Shown: positions 14,372 through 23,503, counted from the first letter of the stretch. The stretch: DNA of 61,034 nt from Oscillospiraceae bacterium (GCA_015064395.1 SVSH01000008.1:11596-72629); one strand, 5' to 3'. The notes: a model not told the origin generated them from the letters alone. Program-made: numbers and translations.

Positions 14372-16231
14372 ATGACACAAGAAATGCAGGCTTTGGCACT
14401 GATCAAGGAGCGCTACGTGAAGCTGCTCTGGCAGGGCTGTGTTCGTGAATATATCAACATCGGCTACGATGCTTCGTTGACGACGGAGCGTTTGGTGCCG
14501 GGCGAGGAGCCGGGTACATACTATTGGTCGGACATCGACTACAAGGACCTTTCCCGCAGCTGCTGGGACTCGGCCAACCATTACAATCGACTGCTTCGTA
14601 TGCTTTGCCAGGACGGCAAAGAAAAGATAGAGACGGATGCCGACTATCGGGACAAGATCCTGGGTGGGGTGCGCTACTGGCTGGTCAAGGACTTTATCAA
14701 TCCCAACTGGTGGCACAACGACATCGGAACGCCCAACCACATGACGGCACTGGGACTGATGCTGTGGGATCTTTTACCTGAAGATATGAGAGAGGGAATG
14801 GCTGCTTTGGCGGCCCGCGGCTCGATGAAAACGAGGACGGATATTCCCAAATGGACGGGCGCGAACCTTATTTGGGGTGTGAGCAACTCGCTTCGCCACG
14901 CCTTGATGACGGATGACGTTGCGCTTTTATATGCGGCCGCCAAGCGGGCAGAGGATGAGATCTACGCGGGACATACCGAGGGCATCCAGGACGACGGTTC
15001 CTTCTGTCAGCATGGTCCCCGCTGGTATTCGGGCGGATACGGCTCCAACTTCACCTTTGACCTGTCGCAGCTGGCCTATGTGCTGGCCGGCACGCCCTGC
15101 GCCTTCTCCAAAGAGAAGATGGACATTCTGCTCATGCACGTGCTGGACGGTCAGCGCAACATGATGCACCACGGATATTTCGACTATAACGGTGTGGGCC
15201 GTGAGTTCACCCGCCGCCGCGCACTGCATTCCCGCATTATCCACTTTGGCGTGGATCTCTTGTGTCAGATCGAGGGCATCGCCCGCCATGATGAGCTTGT
15301 CGCCTTCCGCGATGAGAACGCACTGGGTGCTGTGGCCGTGGAAAGCGGCTATTCGGCAACCCGTCATTATCCTAAGGTTTCCTACCTCGTCCATAACAAA
15401 AACGGCACGCACATCGGCATCAAGTGCCACGCGCCGGGACAGTATGACATGGAGGTCTGCAACGCCGAGGGACATCTGTGCTACAACATGTCCTACGGCA
15501 CGCGTACCTGCTTTATGCGGCGAGGGGATGAATATCTGGACGTCAATCCCATTTATGATTTTGCTCATATGCCGGGCACGACGGCACGCCTGGAAACAGA
15601 TGATCAGCTCAAGGTCCGCATGGACTGGTGGTGTGTGCCTCTGCCCAACGACCACACGGGCGGCATGACGCAAGGGGATCGCGGTATCATTTACGAGCGC
15701 CCCGAGCACGACGGCATCACGGCGACGGTCAGCTTCTTTGCCTTTGACTCTCAGCTCGTGGCCCTGGGTGCGGATATCCGGGATGCCGAGCCCGAAAAGG
15801 GAGCACTGACAACAACGCTGGATCAGTGCCGCGTCCACGGAGATATGCAATGGTCGGAGGATGGGCAAAGCGTTCACCACGGAGAATTCAGTTATCACAA
15901 TTTGGACAAGAACACCAAGCTGTGCGCTGCTATCACACATCGTACCGGCTCTTGGACGCGCAACAGCTACGAAGAACCCATGACACATGAGGAGGGCGAA
16001 TTGTTCTGCGCCTATATTCCGGTAGAGAAGCAGGGCGACGGCTATGCGTATGCGGTAACCAAGCGTGGTGAGATGCCCTTGGCACAGGTGGTGAGCAACA
16101 CGGCCGAATGTCAGGCGATCCTGCTCTCGGACGGCACGCTGATGGCGGTATTCCATACCGAATGCGAGATCACGGTAAAAGATAAAACGCTTGGCGGTCA
16201 TGCAAAGCAGTGTATGATCGTAAAGATATAA
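14372..16231 (+). CDS. Polysaccharide lyase family 8-like protein without signal peptide
   Basis: A 619-aa protein resembling PL8 lyases (hyaluronate, chondroitin or xanthan lyase), which cleave uronic-acid glycans by beta-elimination. An alpha-toroid N-terminal half carries NWWHNDIGTP (112-121), TGANLIW with the candidate catalytic Asn 165, and DGSFCQHGPRWYSGGYG with candidate His 214 and Tyr 219/223; NGVGREFTRRR may supply the Arg. The C-terminal half is a beta-sandwich. Unlike most PL8 enzymes there is no signal peptide, so a cytosolic role on imported oligosaccharides is inferred. GAGGTG lies eight bases before the ATG at 14372. The next gene follows after 17 bases. Confidence 0.78.
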   Translation: MTQEMQALALIKERYVKLLWQGCVREYINIGYDASLTTERLVPGEEPGTYYWSDIDYKDLSRSCWDSANHYNRLLRMLCQDGKEKIETDADYRDKILGGVRYWLVKDFINPNWWHNDIGTPNHMTALGLMLWDLLPEDMREGMAALAARGSMKTRTDIPKWTGANLIWGVSNSLRHALMTDDVALLYAAAKRAEDEIYAGHTEGIQDDGSFCQHGPRWYSGGYGSNFTFDLSQLAYVLAGTPCAFSKEKMDILLMHVLDGQRNMMHHGYFDYNGVGREFTRRRALHSRIIHFGVDLLCQIEGIARHDELVAFRDENALGAVAVESGYSATRHYPKVSYLVHNKNGTHIGIKCHAPGQYDMEVCNAEGHLCYNMSYGTRTCFMRRGDEYLDVNPIYDFAHMPGTTARLETDDQLKVRMDWWCVPLPNDHTGGMTQGDRGIIYERPEHDGITATVSFFAFDSQLVALGADIRDAEPEKGALTTTLDQCRVHGDMQWSEDGQSVHHGEFSYHNLDKNTKLCAAITHRTGSWTRNSYEEPMTHEEGELFCAYIPVEKQGDGYAYAVTKRGEMPLAQVVSNTAECQAILLSDGTLMAVFHTECEITVKDKTLGGHAKQCMIVKI

Positions 16232-16248
16232 TGAAAAAGGAGACGGAC

Positions 16249-16821
16249 ATGAAGAAAAGCAACGGATATTATATGGCGAGTTATCTGAAGAACAACTGGC
16301 TGGTTTTGGTTTGCGAGTTGGCGATCGTTTTGCTGCTCGCTCTGATCTGCACGGTCGTCGTGGGCGGACAGCCCGCCTGGCTGACGCCCGCTATGGCGGT
16401 TACTGCTTACCTGTTGGCAGAGCTTCGTTTTATGATGGCTTACGTGGCTACGGTGGCAAGCAAGGCGGAGAAAGAGAACCGCGAGGAGCTTGAGTCGGAT
16501 GAGTTGCCTCCCGAGGGAACCGAGCAAGAGGACGATGTGCAACCCTCGGAGCCGGTGGAAACGGAGGAGGAGAGAGCCGCCAGAGAAGCGCAGGAGGCAA
16601 GGGAAGCCAGACGCGCCAGACGGGCGGAGGAGGCTCGCAAGTGGGCCAGCCTTGTCGACGAGGACGCGCAAGACGGTGCTATGATCGAGCCTGCAAAACC
16701 GGATGTTCAGGTGGATGCCGCTCGCGTCGATGAGCCGGATGCCGAGGACAGCTTTGTGATCTCGGAGGAAGAGGCCGATCTTCCCACCAGCAAAACGCTG
16801 GAGCTTGACGAGGATAAATAA
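16249..16821 (+). CDS. Two-TM membrane protein with acidic, charged tail
   Basis: A 190-aa protein of unknown function. Two membrane segments (about 12-36 and 40-68) are followed by a highly charged cytosolic or external tail of about 115 residues: an acidic stretch, then an Ala/Arg/Glu-rich probable helix (ERAAREAQEAREARRARRAE) and a final acidic part. The start at 16249 is preferred for AAGGAG seven bases upstream; an earlier ATG overlaps the PL8 stop as TAATG. It is co-transcribed with the PL8 gene. No family is recognised. Confidence 0.7.
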   Translation: MKKSNGYYMASYLKNNWLVLVCELAIVLLLALICTVVVGGQPAWLTPAMAVTAYLLAELRFMMAYVATVASKAEKENREELESDELPPEGTEQEDDVQPSEPVETEEERAAREAQEAREARRARRAEEARKWASLVDEDAQDGAMIEPAKPDVQVDAARVDEPDAEDSFVISEEEADLPTSKTLELDEDK

Positions 16822-16857
16822 TTCCAACCGCACAATAAAATAGCGAGGAGAATTTCT

Positions 16858-19506
16858 ATGAAAAAACTAATTTGTATTTTACTACTTCTTTGTTGTGTCA
16901 CCATGATGCTTACCCTGGCGGCCTGTACACCGGATTCCGGCGATGGCCCCGACACAGATCCCGGCAACGGAGATAATGCCGGAGACGATACCCCTGCATT
17001 GTCGCTGTTTAACGAGGATGGTACGTTTCGCTATAAATTGATCCGTCCCGACACCAACAGCAACGAGATCAAGCAGATCTTTATCGAGCTGCGCAAGACC
17101 GTGAATGAAACCTTCCAGATCTCGGTTGAATTTGAAGACGACTGGGCGGATGTCAAGGATTATGAAATCCTGGTAGGTCTTACTAACCGTCCCGAGAGCA
17201 GTCAGGTGGCCGAGGGATTGGCGGAGTACAGCTATAAGATCAAGGTCGTAGGCAATAAGATCGTCATCGTCGGCAAGGACGATAAGGCGACCGTAGCAGG
17301 AGTACAGTATTTTATGAGCACTTATCTGACAGACACCGCAAAAATCAAACAGACCCTTTCTTACACGGGTACATACGAGCCCCATCCGCTGGATATTGTC
17401 CTGAAGGACACCTCTACGGGCAAGTCGAATTCTCGTGTGGTTCAGACGAAATATCCTACCGAGGACGTCGTGGTTGCCGATATCATCCCCACCGAGGATG
17501 GCTATGCGGTTAGCAACAACGGCCTTGGCGATAGCACCAAGGGTATCCAAAAGGCATTGAACGACTGCGCGAGCAACGGTGGCGGCACCGTGTATCTGCC
17601 TGCAGGTACGTATGCCATTTCCGGCAAGATCCAAATCCCGCCCTACGTCACCCTCCGCGGTGACTGGCAGGATCCCGACGCGGGCTCGGAGTACGGTACG
17701 GTCATCTTCATTTATCAGGAGTCCAAACCCGAATATGCGGCTGACATGGAGGTGTCCGAGGGTACCTTTATGTTGGGCGGCTCGGGCGGTGTCCTGGGTC
17801 TGACTGTTTATTATCCTGAGCAATCTCTGGATGCTGTGAAGCCTTATCCGTTTGCTTTTTATACCAACGGTTCGGGTAACAACTATATGCTGTCCACCGT
17901 TAAGAACGTAACAGTCCTCAACGGCTACCGCGGTATCGGTGCGTGCTGCACGCCCACCGGTGCTCACGAGCAGCTGACGGTGGAAAATTTCAAGGGCACC
18001 TTCCTCTACTGCGGCACCGAAGTCTATAACCAGGCGGATGTCGGTACCTGGCAGGATGTTACCATCAGCAACAAGTACTGGAAAGAAGCCGCCGGCGCTA
18101 AGATCCAGGCGGCAGACGCTACCAAGCTGGATGCTTACACCCAGGCAAATACCGTGGGACTCAAGCTGGGAGATCTCGAATGGACCGAGTTCGAGTCTCT
18201 TAAGGTCAGCGACTGTAAGATCGGTATTGAGATCATGGTCGGCAAGAGAATCCAGTTTGCCGGCTCGCTGTTGGATATCGAAATTCTTGGCTGTGGCCAG
18301 GGCATGCTGATCCATCAGCTCGACCGCCGCTGGGGTATGGTTATTGCTAACAGTATCATCGAAAACGGCATTTACAACCAAAGCTACGAAAACAATGCCG
18401 GCGGCGTTCCCGGCATGGTCAAGCTTTGCAACGTCAAGGTGACGGGTGAGAAGACGGGCGAGATCTCGGAGGACAGCAGCCAGATTTCTCAGCACGTGAT
18501 CGACTATAAGAAGACCTACGTCAAGCCCCAGGCTAATTTGTACGTGGCCGATCTTGATAAGACGGGTGCGACCGACGTAACGGCGGCGCTGCAGGCGATT
18601 CTGGATCAGGCGGGCGCTACCGGCGGCGTGGTCTACCTGCCGGGCGGTATGTACCGCTTTGACGGCGCACTTACCGTTCCTGCAGGGGTAGAGCTTCGCG
18701 GTTCTTCCAGCGTGGCTACCCGCGATCAGGGACATGACTACAAGGGAACGCTGTTGCTTTGCTACTACGGCGACGGAGCAGGATATAACGCCCAGACGGA
18801 TGCCGCCTTCATTACCCTCAATGGGGATCATGCGGGCCTGAACGGTGTTCGTATCGTTTATCCCCAGAACGGCCCCCGAGATACGAATCTTAACACCACC
18901 TATGCCGTGCGCGGCAAGGGCGAGGGCGTGTATATTGTCAACGCCTCGATCGCGGCGGCTGCATACGGCGTGGATTTCAGAGACTGTGACAACCACTTTG
19001 TCAAGAAAGTGACTACCTGCTGCTACTATAATACCTTCCTTTTGGGCGGTAAGAACGGTATGCTTTCTGGCTGCTTGCAAAACGGCACGGTGATCGCTCG
19101 TTGCGCCATTCCCAATCGCCAAAATTGGATCCAGGAGACGCAGGATGAGTTGCATGGTATTCTGTTTGCCGAGATCCTTGGCAAATATGCCAAGTATATT
19201 ATTTTGAGCGGTGCGGAAAATGAAACCATTTACAACACCTTTGCCTACGGCCCGGCCACGTTGATCACCTGCAACGACGGTTCTACTGCGCTGGTTGCCA
19301 ATATTGGTTGCGACAATGTAGGCGGCTATGGACTTTACGGTTCTTCCAAATCCCCGATGATTGTTATGAACAGCGGCAATTTGACCATTATCAACATGAT
19401 GCGCTGGAACGGAACCTCTTACGAACACAACGGAGGCACTTTGGCGCTTTATAACAGAATTACCATCAATATTAAGGACGAAGCAACCTTGGTTGCCAGC
19501 AAGTAA
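16858..19506 (+). CDS. Large beta-helix (pectate-lyase-like) lipoprotein
   Basis: An 882-aa surface lipoprotein (signal ending TLAAC, Cys 23) with an acidic Gly/Asp linker. Residues about 55-160 form a domain with EILVGLTNRPES, also found in the GxGYxYP lipoprotein at 21075. Two right-handed beta-helix modules follow; each opens with the Pectate_lyase_3/GH55-like pattern: STKGIQKALNDCASNGGGTVYLP near 225, given here in part, and DVTAALQAILDQAGATGG near 575, then ITLRG/ELRG-type turns. Such folds bind or cleave polysaccharides outside the cell. No catalytic residues can be assigned. GAGGAGA lies eight bases upstream. It may belong to the PL8 transcript. Confidence 0.8.
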   Translation: MKKLICILLLLCCVTMMLTLAACTPDSGDGPDTDPGNGDNAGDDTPALSLFNEDGTFRYKLIRPDTNSNEIKQIFIELRKTVNETFQISVEFEDDWADVKDYEILVGLTNRPESSQVAEGLAEYSYKIKVVGNKIVIVGKDDKATVAGVQYFMSTYLTDTAKIKQTLSYTGTYEPHPLDIVLKDTSTGKSNSRVVQTKYPTEDVVVADIIPTEDGYAVSNNGLGDSTKGIQKALNDCASNGGGTVYLPAGTYAISGKIQIPPYVTLRGDWQDPDAGSEYGTVIFIYQESKPEYAADMEVSEGTFMLGGSGGVLGLTVYYPEQSLDAVKPYPFAFYTNGSGNNYMLSTVKNVTVLNGYRGIGACCTPTGAHEQLTVENFKGTFLYCGTEVYNQADVGTWQDVTISNKYWKEAAGAKIQAADATKLDAYTQANTVGLKLGDLEWTEFESLKVSDCKIGIEIMVGKRIQFAGSLLDIEILGCGQGMLIHQLDRRWGMVIANSIIENGIYNQSYENNAGGVPGMVKLCNVKVTGEKTGEISEDSSQISQHVIDYKKTYVKPQANLYVADLDKTGATDVTAALQAILDQAGATGGVVYLPGGMYRFDGALTVPAGVELRGSSSVATRDQGHDYKGTLLLCYYGDGAGYNAQTDAAFITLNGDHAGLNGVRIVYPQNGPRDTNLNTTYAVRGKGEGVYIVNASIAAAAYGVDFRDCDNHFVKKVTTCCYYNTFLLGGKNGMLSGCLQNGTVIARCAIPNRQNWIQETQDELHGILFAEILGKYAKYIILSGAENETIYNTFAYGPATLITCNDGSTALVANIGCDNVGGYGLYGSSKSPMIVMNSGNLTIINMMRWNGTSYEHNGGTLALYNRITINIKDEATLVASK

Positions 19507-19518
19507 TGACACAAGTAT

Positions 19519-19554
19519 CCCGCGGAGGCAGATTGTCTCCGCGGGACTTTCTTT
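19519..19554 (+). terminator. Terminator after the beta-helix lipoprotein
   Basis: CCCGCGGAG / CTCCGCGGG, a perfect 9-bp stem, followed by ACTTTCTTT. Confidence 0.75.
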
Positions 19555-19579
19555 GGTGAGGAATGGGGCCAATCCCCTC

Positions 19580-19608
19580 TTGACAACGTTCCTTTGTTGT
19601 GCTATAAT
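19580..19608 (+). promoter_or_regulatory. Promoter of the cobalamin-riboswitch operon
   Basis: TTGACA, 17-bp spacer, TATAAT (19603-19608): full consensus. It starts a leader of about 310 nt. Confidence 0.85.
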
Positions 19609-19614
19609 ACACCC

Positions 19615-19890
19615 ACACAAAAGAATAACGCAGATCGTTCCGCCTTGGCGGAAAATCGGGCCTGCCGCGCGACGGCCGTGCCCGGGGATAAGGAAACAAC
19701 GGTGTAAATCCGTGACAACAGCCATTGCCGTGATCAGGCGCTTTGCGCCTGTCAGTCGGAATGCTTATCGGTCTGTGCCTGACAAAAAACTCTTGGGCAA
19801 GTGGGGAGCGCGGTCGGACAAGCGGATACGGCAGGGTATCCTTTTTCGTCATGACGTTGCACCCCGTGGAGGGTGCTTTTGTTTTATCCT
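19615..19890 (+). promoter_or_regulatory. Cobalamin-type riboswitch with tandem terminators
   Basis: The leader contains the core GGATAAGG-AAACAAC-GGTGTAAATCC-GTGACAACAGCC-ATTGCCGTGAT (19686-19734), which fits the conserved GGGAA...GGTGAAATCC...GCC..GCCACTGTGA pattern of cobalamin riboswitches. GATAAG (19687-19692) pairs with CTTATC (19764-19769) in the B12-box-like segment GTCAGTCGGAATG. Downstream are two terminator hairpins, GGATAC/GTATCC plus T5 (19824-19846) and GCACCC/GGGTGC plus TTTTGTTTT (19859-19886). Known riboswitches of this class switch uptake genes off when B12 is plentiful; the two downstream genes fit B12 uptake. The B12 box diverges from consensus. Confidence 0.72.
19824..19886 (+). 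terminator. Tandem riboswitch terminators
   Basis: Two consecutive intrinsic terminator hairpins (19824-19846 and 19859-19886) lie between the aptamer and the lipoprotein start at 19927, implying control by premature termination. Confidence 0.75.
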
Positions 19891-19926
19891 TTTTGTGGCA
19901 TCAAAACACGAAAGGAAGTAAAAATC

Positions 19927-20421
19927 ATGAAACGTCAATTTTATTGTGTCCTTGCACTGCTGTTGTGCTTTACCTGCCTCTTTGGCACGGTCGCCTGCAA
20001 CAATACGCCCGATGGCAACGTCGAGCAGCCCGCCGGCAATGAGGACGGGGCAGGGGATCAAACGCCCGGAGAGGCAACACCTACCGGCTTGTGGGCCGAC
20101 GCCCGCTATCTCTGCGACCAAGAGCTTGGTCAGGGCGAGAAGACCGTAACGGTCAAGGTCTTTGCAGAGGATCAATCCATCTCCTTTACCATCCATACCG
20201 ATAAGAAAATGCTGGGGGAAGCCCTTTTGGAGCATGAGCTGATCGCGGGCGACGAGGGACCTTACGGTCTGTACGTCAAGCGCGTCAACGGCATGCTGGC
20301 CGACTACGACGTCAACCAGCGCTACTGGTCTCTCAGCAAGAACGGAGAGTACTTGATGACGGGTATGGACATGACGCCCATCGCCGATGGCGAGCGCTAT
20401 GAGATTACATACGCAAAATAA
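19927..20421 (+). CDS. DUF4430 lipoprotein, probable surface cobalamin binder
   Basis: A 164-aa lipoprotein (signal ending GTVAC, Cys 24; then a low-complexity linker). Residues about 72-164 match the DUF4430 fold, the C-terminal domain type of intrinsic factor and transcobalamin: LGEALLEHELI, then YWSLSKNGEYLMTGMD and PIADGERYEITY. Under a cobalamin riboswitch and overlapping an ECF S-component gene, it is most likely an extracytoplasmic corrinoid-capturing protein. The start at 19927 has AGGAAG upstream and follows the riboswitch terminators. Ligand is inferred from context. Confidence 0.75.
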   Translation: MKRQFYCVLALLLCFTCLFGTVACNNTPDGNVEQPAGNEDGAGDQTPGEATPTGLWADARYLCDQELGQGEKTVTVKVFAEDQSISFTIHTDKKMLGEALLEHELIAGDEGPYGLYVKRVNGMLADYDVNQRYWSLSKNGEYLMTGMDMTPIADGERYEITYAK

Positions 20422-20971
20422 AAGGGAAGCGGGGCGATCTGCCCGCGCCCGCACCTCTCGACGTATCTTTGAAATGGTGCTGTTTGCCATGCTGGGCTCC
20501 CTTATGTTTTGCTCCAAAATCGTTCTGGAGGTATTCCCCAACATTCACCTGCTCGGAATGTTGACCGTGGTATATACCATCGTATTCCGCTACAAGGCGT
20601 TGATACCGTTGTATATTTACGTCTTTCTCAACGGCATTTTTTGCGGCTTTGCGACCTGGTGGGTGCCGTATTTATACATTTGGACCATCCTTTGGGGCGT
20701 GGTGATGCTGTTGCCGCGGCAAATGTCAGGACCGGGTGCCTGCGTGGTGTATGCTTTAGTGTGCGCCTTGCACGGCTTGTTCTTTGGGGTGCTCTACGCG
20801 CCCTTTCAAGCATTGGTTTTTGGCCTTGGATGGCAGGGGATGCTCACCTGGATCGCAAACGGCTTTGTGTTCGATATGCTGCATTTTTCCGGCAATATCG
20901 CGGGAGGAATGTTTATCGTTCCGTTGGCTGAGCTTCTCGGGCGTCTGCAGCGAAAATATTTACCACGATAA
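20387..20971 (+). CDS. ECF transporter S component, probable cobalamin or precursor uptake
   Basis: A 194-aa (183 if started at the second ATG, 20399) integral membrane protein with five to six membrane segments, as in ECF S components. The segment EVFPNIHLLGMLTVVYTIVF and the WWVPYLYIWTILWG helix fit this group. It overlaps the DUF4430 gene by 35 bases in another frame and lacks a good ribosome site, so coupling is likely. No EcfA or EcfT genes are nearby, so it would share the cell's common energising module (group II ECF). CbrT-like (cobalamin) or CblT-like (alpha-ribazole) specificity is possible; riboswitch control supports either. Confidence 0.72.
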   Translation: MASAMRLHTQNKREAGRSARARTSRRIFEMVLFAMLGSLMFCSKIVLEVFPNIHLLGMLTVVYTIVFRYKALIPLYIYVFLNGIFCGFATWWVPYLYIWTILWGVVMLLPRQMSGPGACVVYALVCALHGLFFGVLYAPFQALVFGLGWQGMLTWIANGFVFDMLHFSGNIAGGMFIVPLAELLGRLQRKYLPR

Positions 20972-20975
20972 CCAA

Positions 20976-21008
20976 ACCAAGGGCCCATGTTGGACCCTTG
21001 GTTTTTTT
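20976..21008 (+). terminator. Terminator of the B12 operon
   Basis: CCAAGGG / CCCTTGG stem followed by seven T residues. Confidence 0.85.
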
Positions 21009-21018
21009 AGGATACCTA

Positions 21019-21047
21019 TTGCTTTTTGTGCCGAAATCCGTTATAAT
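21019..21047 (+). promoter_or_regulatory. Promoter of the GxGYxYP lipoprotein gene
   Basis: TTGCTT, 17-bp spacer, TATAAT (21042-21047), 27 bases before the start codon. Confidence 0.75.
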
Positions 21048-21074
21048 AGAGGTATCAACCAAACGGAGGTTATT

Positions 21075-23381
21075 ATGAAACGGTTTTTACCCCTATTTTT
21101 GATTTTGGCGACTCTTTTGAGCGCGACGGTGCTCTTTGCGGCCTGCCAAGACAAAACGGTTCCTACGGTGGACATTATCAAGGACGGCGTGACGCAGTAC
21201 CGCGTGGTTCGCAGTGAGTTGTCCGTGTCGGGTGCCCCTGATGCCGCCGCGGCCTCCAAGCTGCGCCGTGCGATCATTGATGCTACCGGCTGTGAAATTG
21301 GAATTTTTGACGACTACGATAAAGACGACAACAGCGAATACTATGAGATCCTGGTCGGACGCACCAATCGCCCCGAAACGGCACAGCTTCCCACGGATCT
21401 GGCCAACGATGAGTTCGTCATCATCTTCACCGGCAAGAAGATCCTGATCGATGCCGGCTCTGCCTTAGCCTTTGAGAAAGCCGTTGCCTACTTTGCAAAG
21501 GCTTATCTCGGTTACGACGAGGCAACCGAAAGCTATACCAAGAGCGATCTTGCCATTCCCGAGAATTTGAATTTGCGTGAGAAATTTGAGTATCCGCCAA
21601 CCGTTTACCTTATTTCCCCCATCAAAACGATCGGAAAGGCAGACCGCGATCAGCGCAATTATAACGATATTGCCCGCTTGATCACCAGCCTGCAGGGGCG
21701 TTGGAACAAGCAAGCCGAGGAGAAGAACAGCTATATCTACCGGGACGTTGACAGCAAGGATGACTTCTGGCTCGAATATATCCAGGCAGAAGGCAAGCTG
21801 CTGAACGGATATTATGTAGACGAAATCGCTGATTGGGATACGTTCTGGCGTGCCTTCGGAGAGGAGATCAAAACAGTCGGTATCGTTGCTTGGGATCCGA
21901 ACGTTCCCTCGACAGCCAACGTTGCCGCAACGATATGCAGTGTCGATGGTTACCTGCCCGTCCAATACAGCGAGGACAAGAACAGTCTGTATCAGTGGCT
22001 GATTGCCGAGGATGTCCCCGTTAAGATGGACTTAACCAACATGTTTACCGGCGAGGGCACCATTCCCGACACCGACATTCCCTCGTCCGGCTCGATCAAG
22101 TGCGACCCTTACCTGTGGGCGCTCGAGTTCTATATGGACAAGTGCAACTCCGGTATGATCGCTTACGTGCTGGACGGTGCTTCCTGCACACCCGGCAACT
22201 ACATCTATGAGACCTTCCGCGCCAACAAGGGAACTCCCACGCCGCAGATCAACCAGCTCTACAGCCACGACTATTACATCTATCACGAATGCTTCTTCAT
22301 CGATCTGACTTGTGTCGATGACGAAGCGCCTTGCGACGATCCCAATCAGCCCCTTGGCACGGATGCCGCTACCCTGCGAACGATCTTGGAAACGATGTTC
22401 GACCGCAATAACGGCAAAATGACCAAGTTTATGGGCTTCCCTCCCTGGTATATCAAGTATACCACGACCCTCGATATGGGCTCTCGCGTCCCCACTACGC
22501 TGGAATGGGAATTCGTTGAGGTGATCTCGGAATACAACTGTGTCAAGGAAGCAGATGCCGCTCACCCTGCTTGGATGACCAATGCGTCTGTTTACTGCCA
22601 GTACCAGCTGTCGGCAACGCACACCAACAACCGTCCGACAGAGAAGATGACCTACGATCCCAACGTCCGTTATTTCACCATTTATATGGGCGACTATGAC
22701 TCCTCTGCCTGGATGAAGGAGCATATTCCCACCTTCTTCAAGGATCCCGGCCGTGGCGAATATCCTCTGATGTGGGGCTTCAATCCCAACCTGTCCGACC
22801 GTGTTCCGATGGTGTTTGATTACGTCTATGAAAATATGACCGAAAACGATTATATCGTAACGGGGGACAGCGGTGCGGGTTACGTCATCCCCTCGCTCCT
22901 CCCTGAATATGACTCCTGGGTGGCATTCAATGCGCCTTATCTGAGCAAGTTTGACATGGATATCGTCGGCTTTATTATCAATGGTAGTAATGAATTGACG
23001 GACGCCATTCTGAAGGCGTATGCCAAGATCGCGCCGGTGGGCTCCTTCCACAACGATTCGTCGCAGAAGCTCATAATCTATGATAGCGAAACGGTATATA
23101 TGCACCTGATGAACGGCATCAATCCGGAGAATCCTTCCACGCCGGACGAAAACGGCGTAACGCAGCTGGAAAAAATGTATGACTATATTACCAGGACGGG
23201 AACCAACTTCTCGGCTTACCGTACGGTAGTCAGAGCCCCCTCTGATGTCAACGACTGCATCGAAGAATTTATTGAATATGCCAATGCAAAGAAAGACGGC
23301 TATACCTACGTGTACGTTGATCCTTACACGTTGTTTGACCTGGCACTGCAGTCGGGTCAGGGAAGATATGTCTATCCTTAA
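21075..23381 (+). CDS. GxGYxYP-domain lipoprotein, putative glycoside hydrolase
   Basis: A 768-aa surface lipoprotein (signal ending LFAAC, Cys 24). Residues about 40-150 contain EILVGRTNRPET (91-102) and form the same domain as in the beta-helix lipoprotein at 16858. From about residue 170 onwards the GxGYxYP N- and C-terminal domains follow, with the signature as GDSGAGYVIPSLL near residue 600. GxGYxYP proteins are classed as putative glycoside hydrolases on context; no activity can be shown here. GGAGG lies six bases before the ATG at 21075; the longer reading runs back into the previous gene. Transcribed alone. Confidence 0.82.
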   Translation: MKRFLPLFLILATLLSATVLFAACQDKTVPTVDIIKDGVTQYRVVRSELSVSGAPDAAAASKLRRAIIDATGCEIGIFDDYDKDDNSEYYEILVGRTNRPETAQLPTDLANDEFVIIFTGKKILIDAGSALAFEKAVAYFAKAYLGYDEATESYTKSDLAIPENLNLREKFEYPPTVYLISPIKTIGKADRDQRNYNDIARLITSLQGRWNKQAEEKNSYIYRDVDSKDDFWLEYIQAEGKLLNGYYVDEIADWDTFWRAFGEEIKTVGIVAWDPNVPSTANVAATICSVDGYLPVQYSEDKNSLYQWLIAEDVPVKMDLTNMFTGEGTIPDTDIPSSGSIKCDPYLWALEFYMDKCNSGMIAYVLDGASCTPGNYIYETFRANKGTPTPQINQLYSHDYYIYHECFFIDLTCVDDEAPCDDPNQPLGTDAATLRTILETMFDRNNGKMTKFMGFPPWYIKYTTTLDMGSRVPTTLEWEFVEVISEYNCVKEADAAHPAWMTNASVYCQYQLSATHTNNRPTEKMTYDPNVRYFTIYMGDYDSSAWMKEHIPTFFKDPGRGEYPLMWGFNPNLSDRVPMVFDYVYENMTENDYIVTGDSGAGYVIPSLLPEYDSWVAFNAPYLSKFDMDIVGFIINGSNELTDAILKAYAKIAPVGSFHNDSSQKLIIYDSETVYMHLMNGINPENPSTPDENGVTQLEKMYDYITRTGTNFSAYRTVVRAPSDVNDCIEEFIEYANAKKDGYTYVYVDPYTLFDLALQSGQGRYVYP

Positions 23382-23399
23382 GCAAAACGATCGATGGGA

Positions 23400-23430
23400 G
23401 GCGAGGCCGCTGTTTGCGGCTTCGCCTTTT
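23400..23430 (+). terminator. Terminator after the GxGYxYP gene
   Basis: GGCGAGGCCGC / GCGGCTTCGCC stem (one G-U pair) with TTTTGT after it. Confidence 0.8.
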
Positions 23431-23474
23431 GTCGATTTTTTGAAGGATTGATTGCTTTTTGTTGCACGAAACTA

Positions 23475-23503
23475 TTGACAAAAGACTGGCGACGGTATAT
23501 AAT
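23475..23503 (+). promoter_or_regulatory. Promoter of gdhA
   Basis: TTGACA, 17-bp spacer, TATAAT (23498-23503). About 65 nt of leader follows before the start. Confidence 0.85.

Noticed and set aside
16882-19725. 947-aa minus-strand open frame
   Set aside because: Shadow of the beta-helix lipoprotein, with no ribosome site and no recognisable domain.
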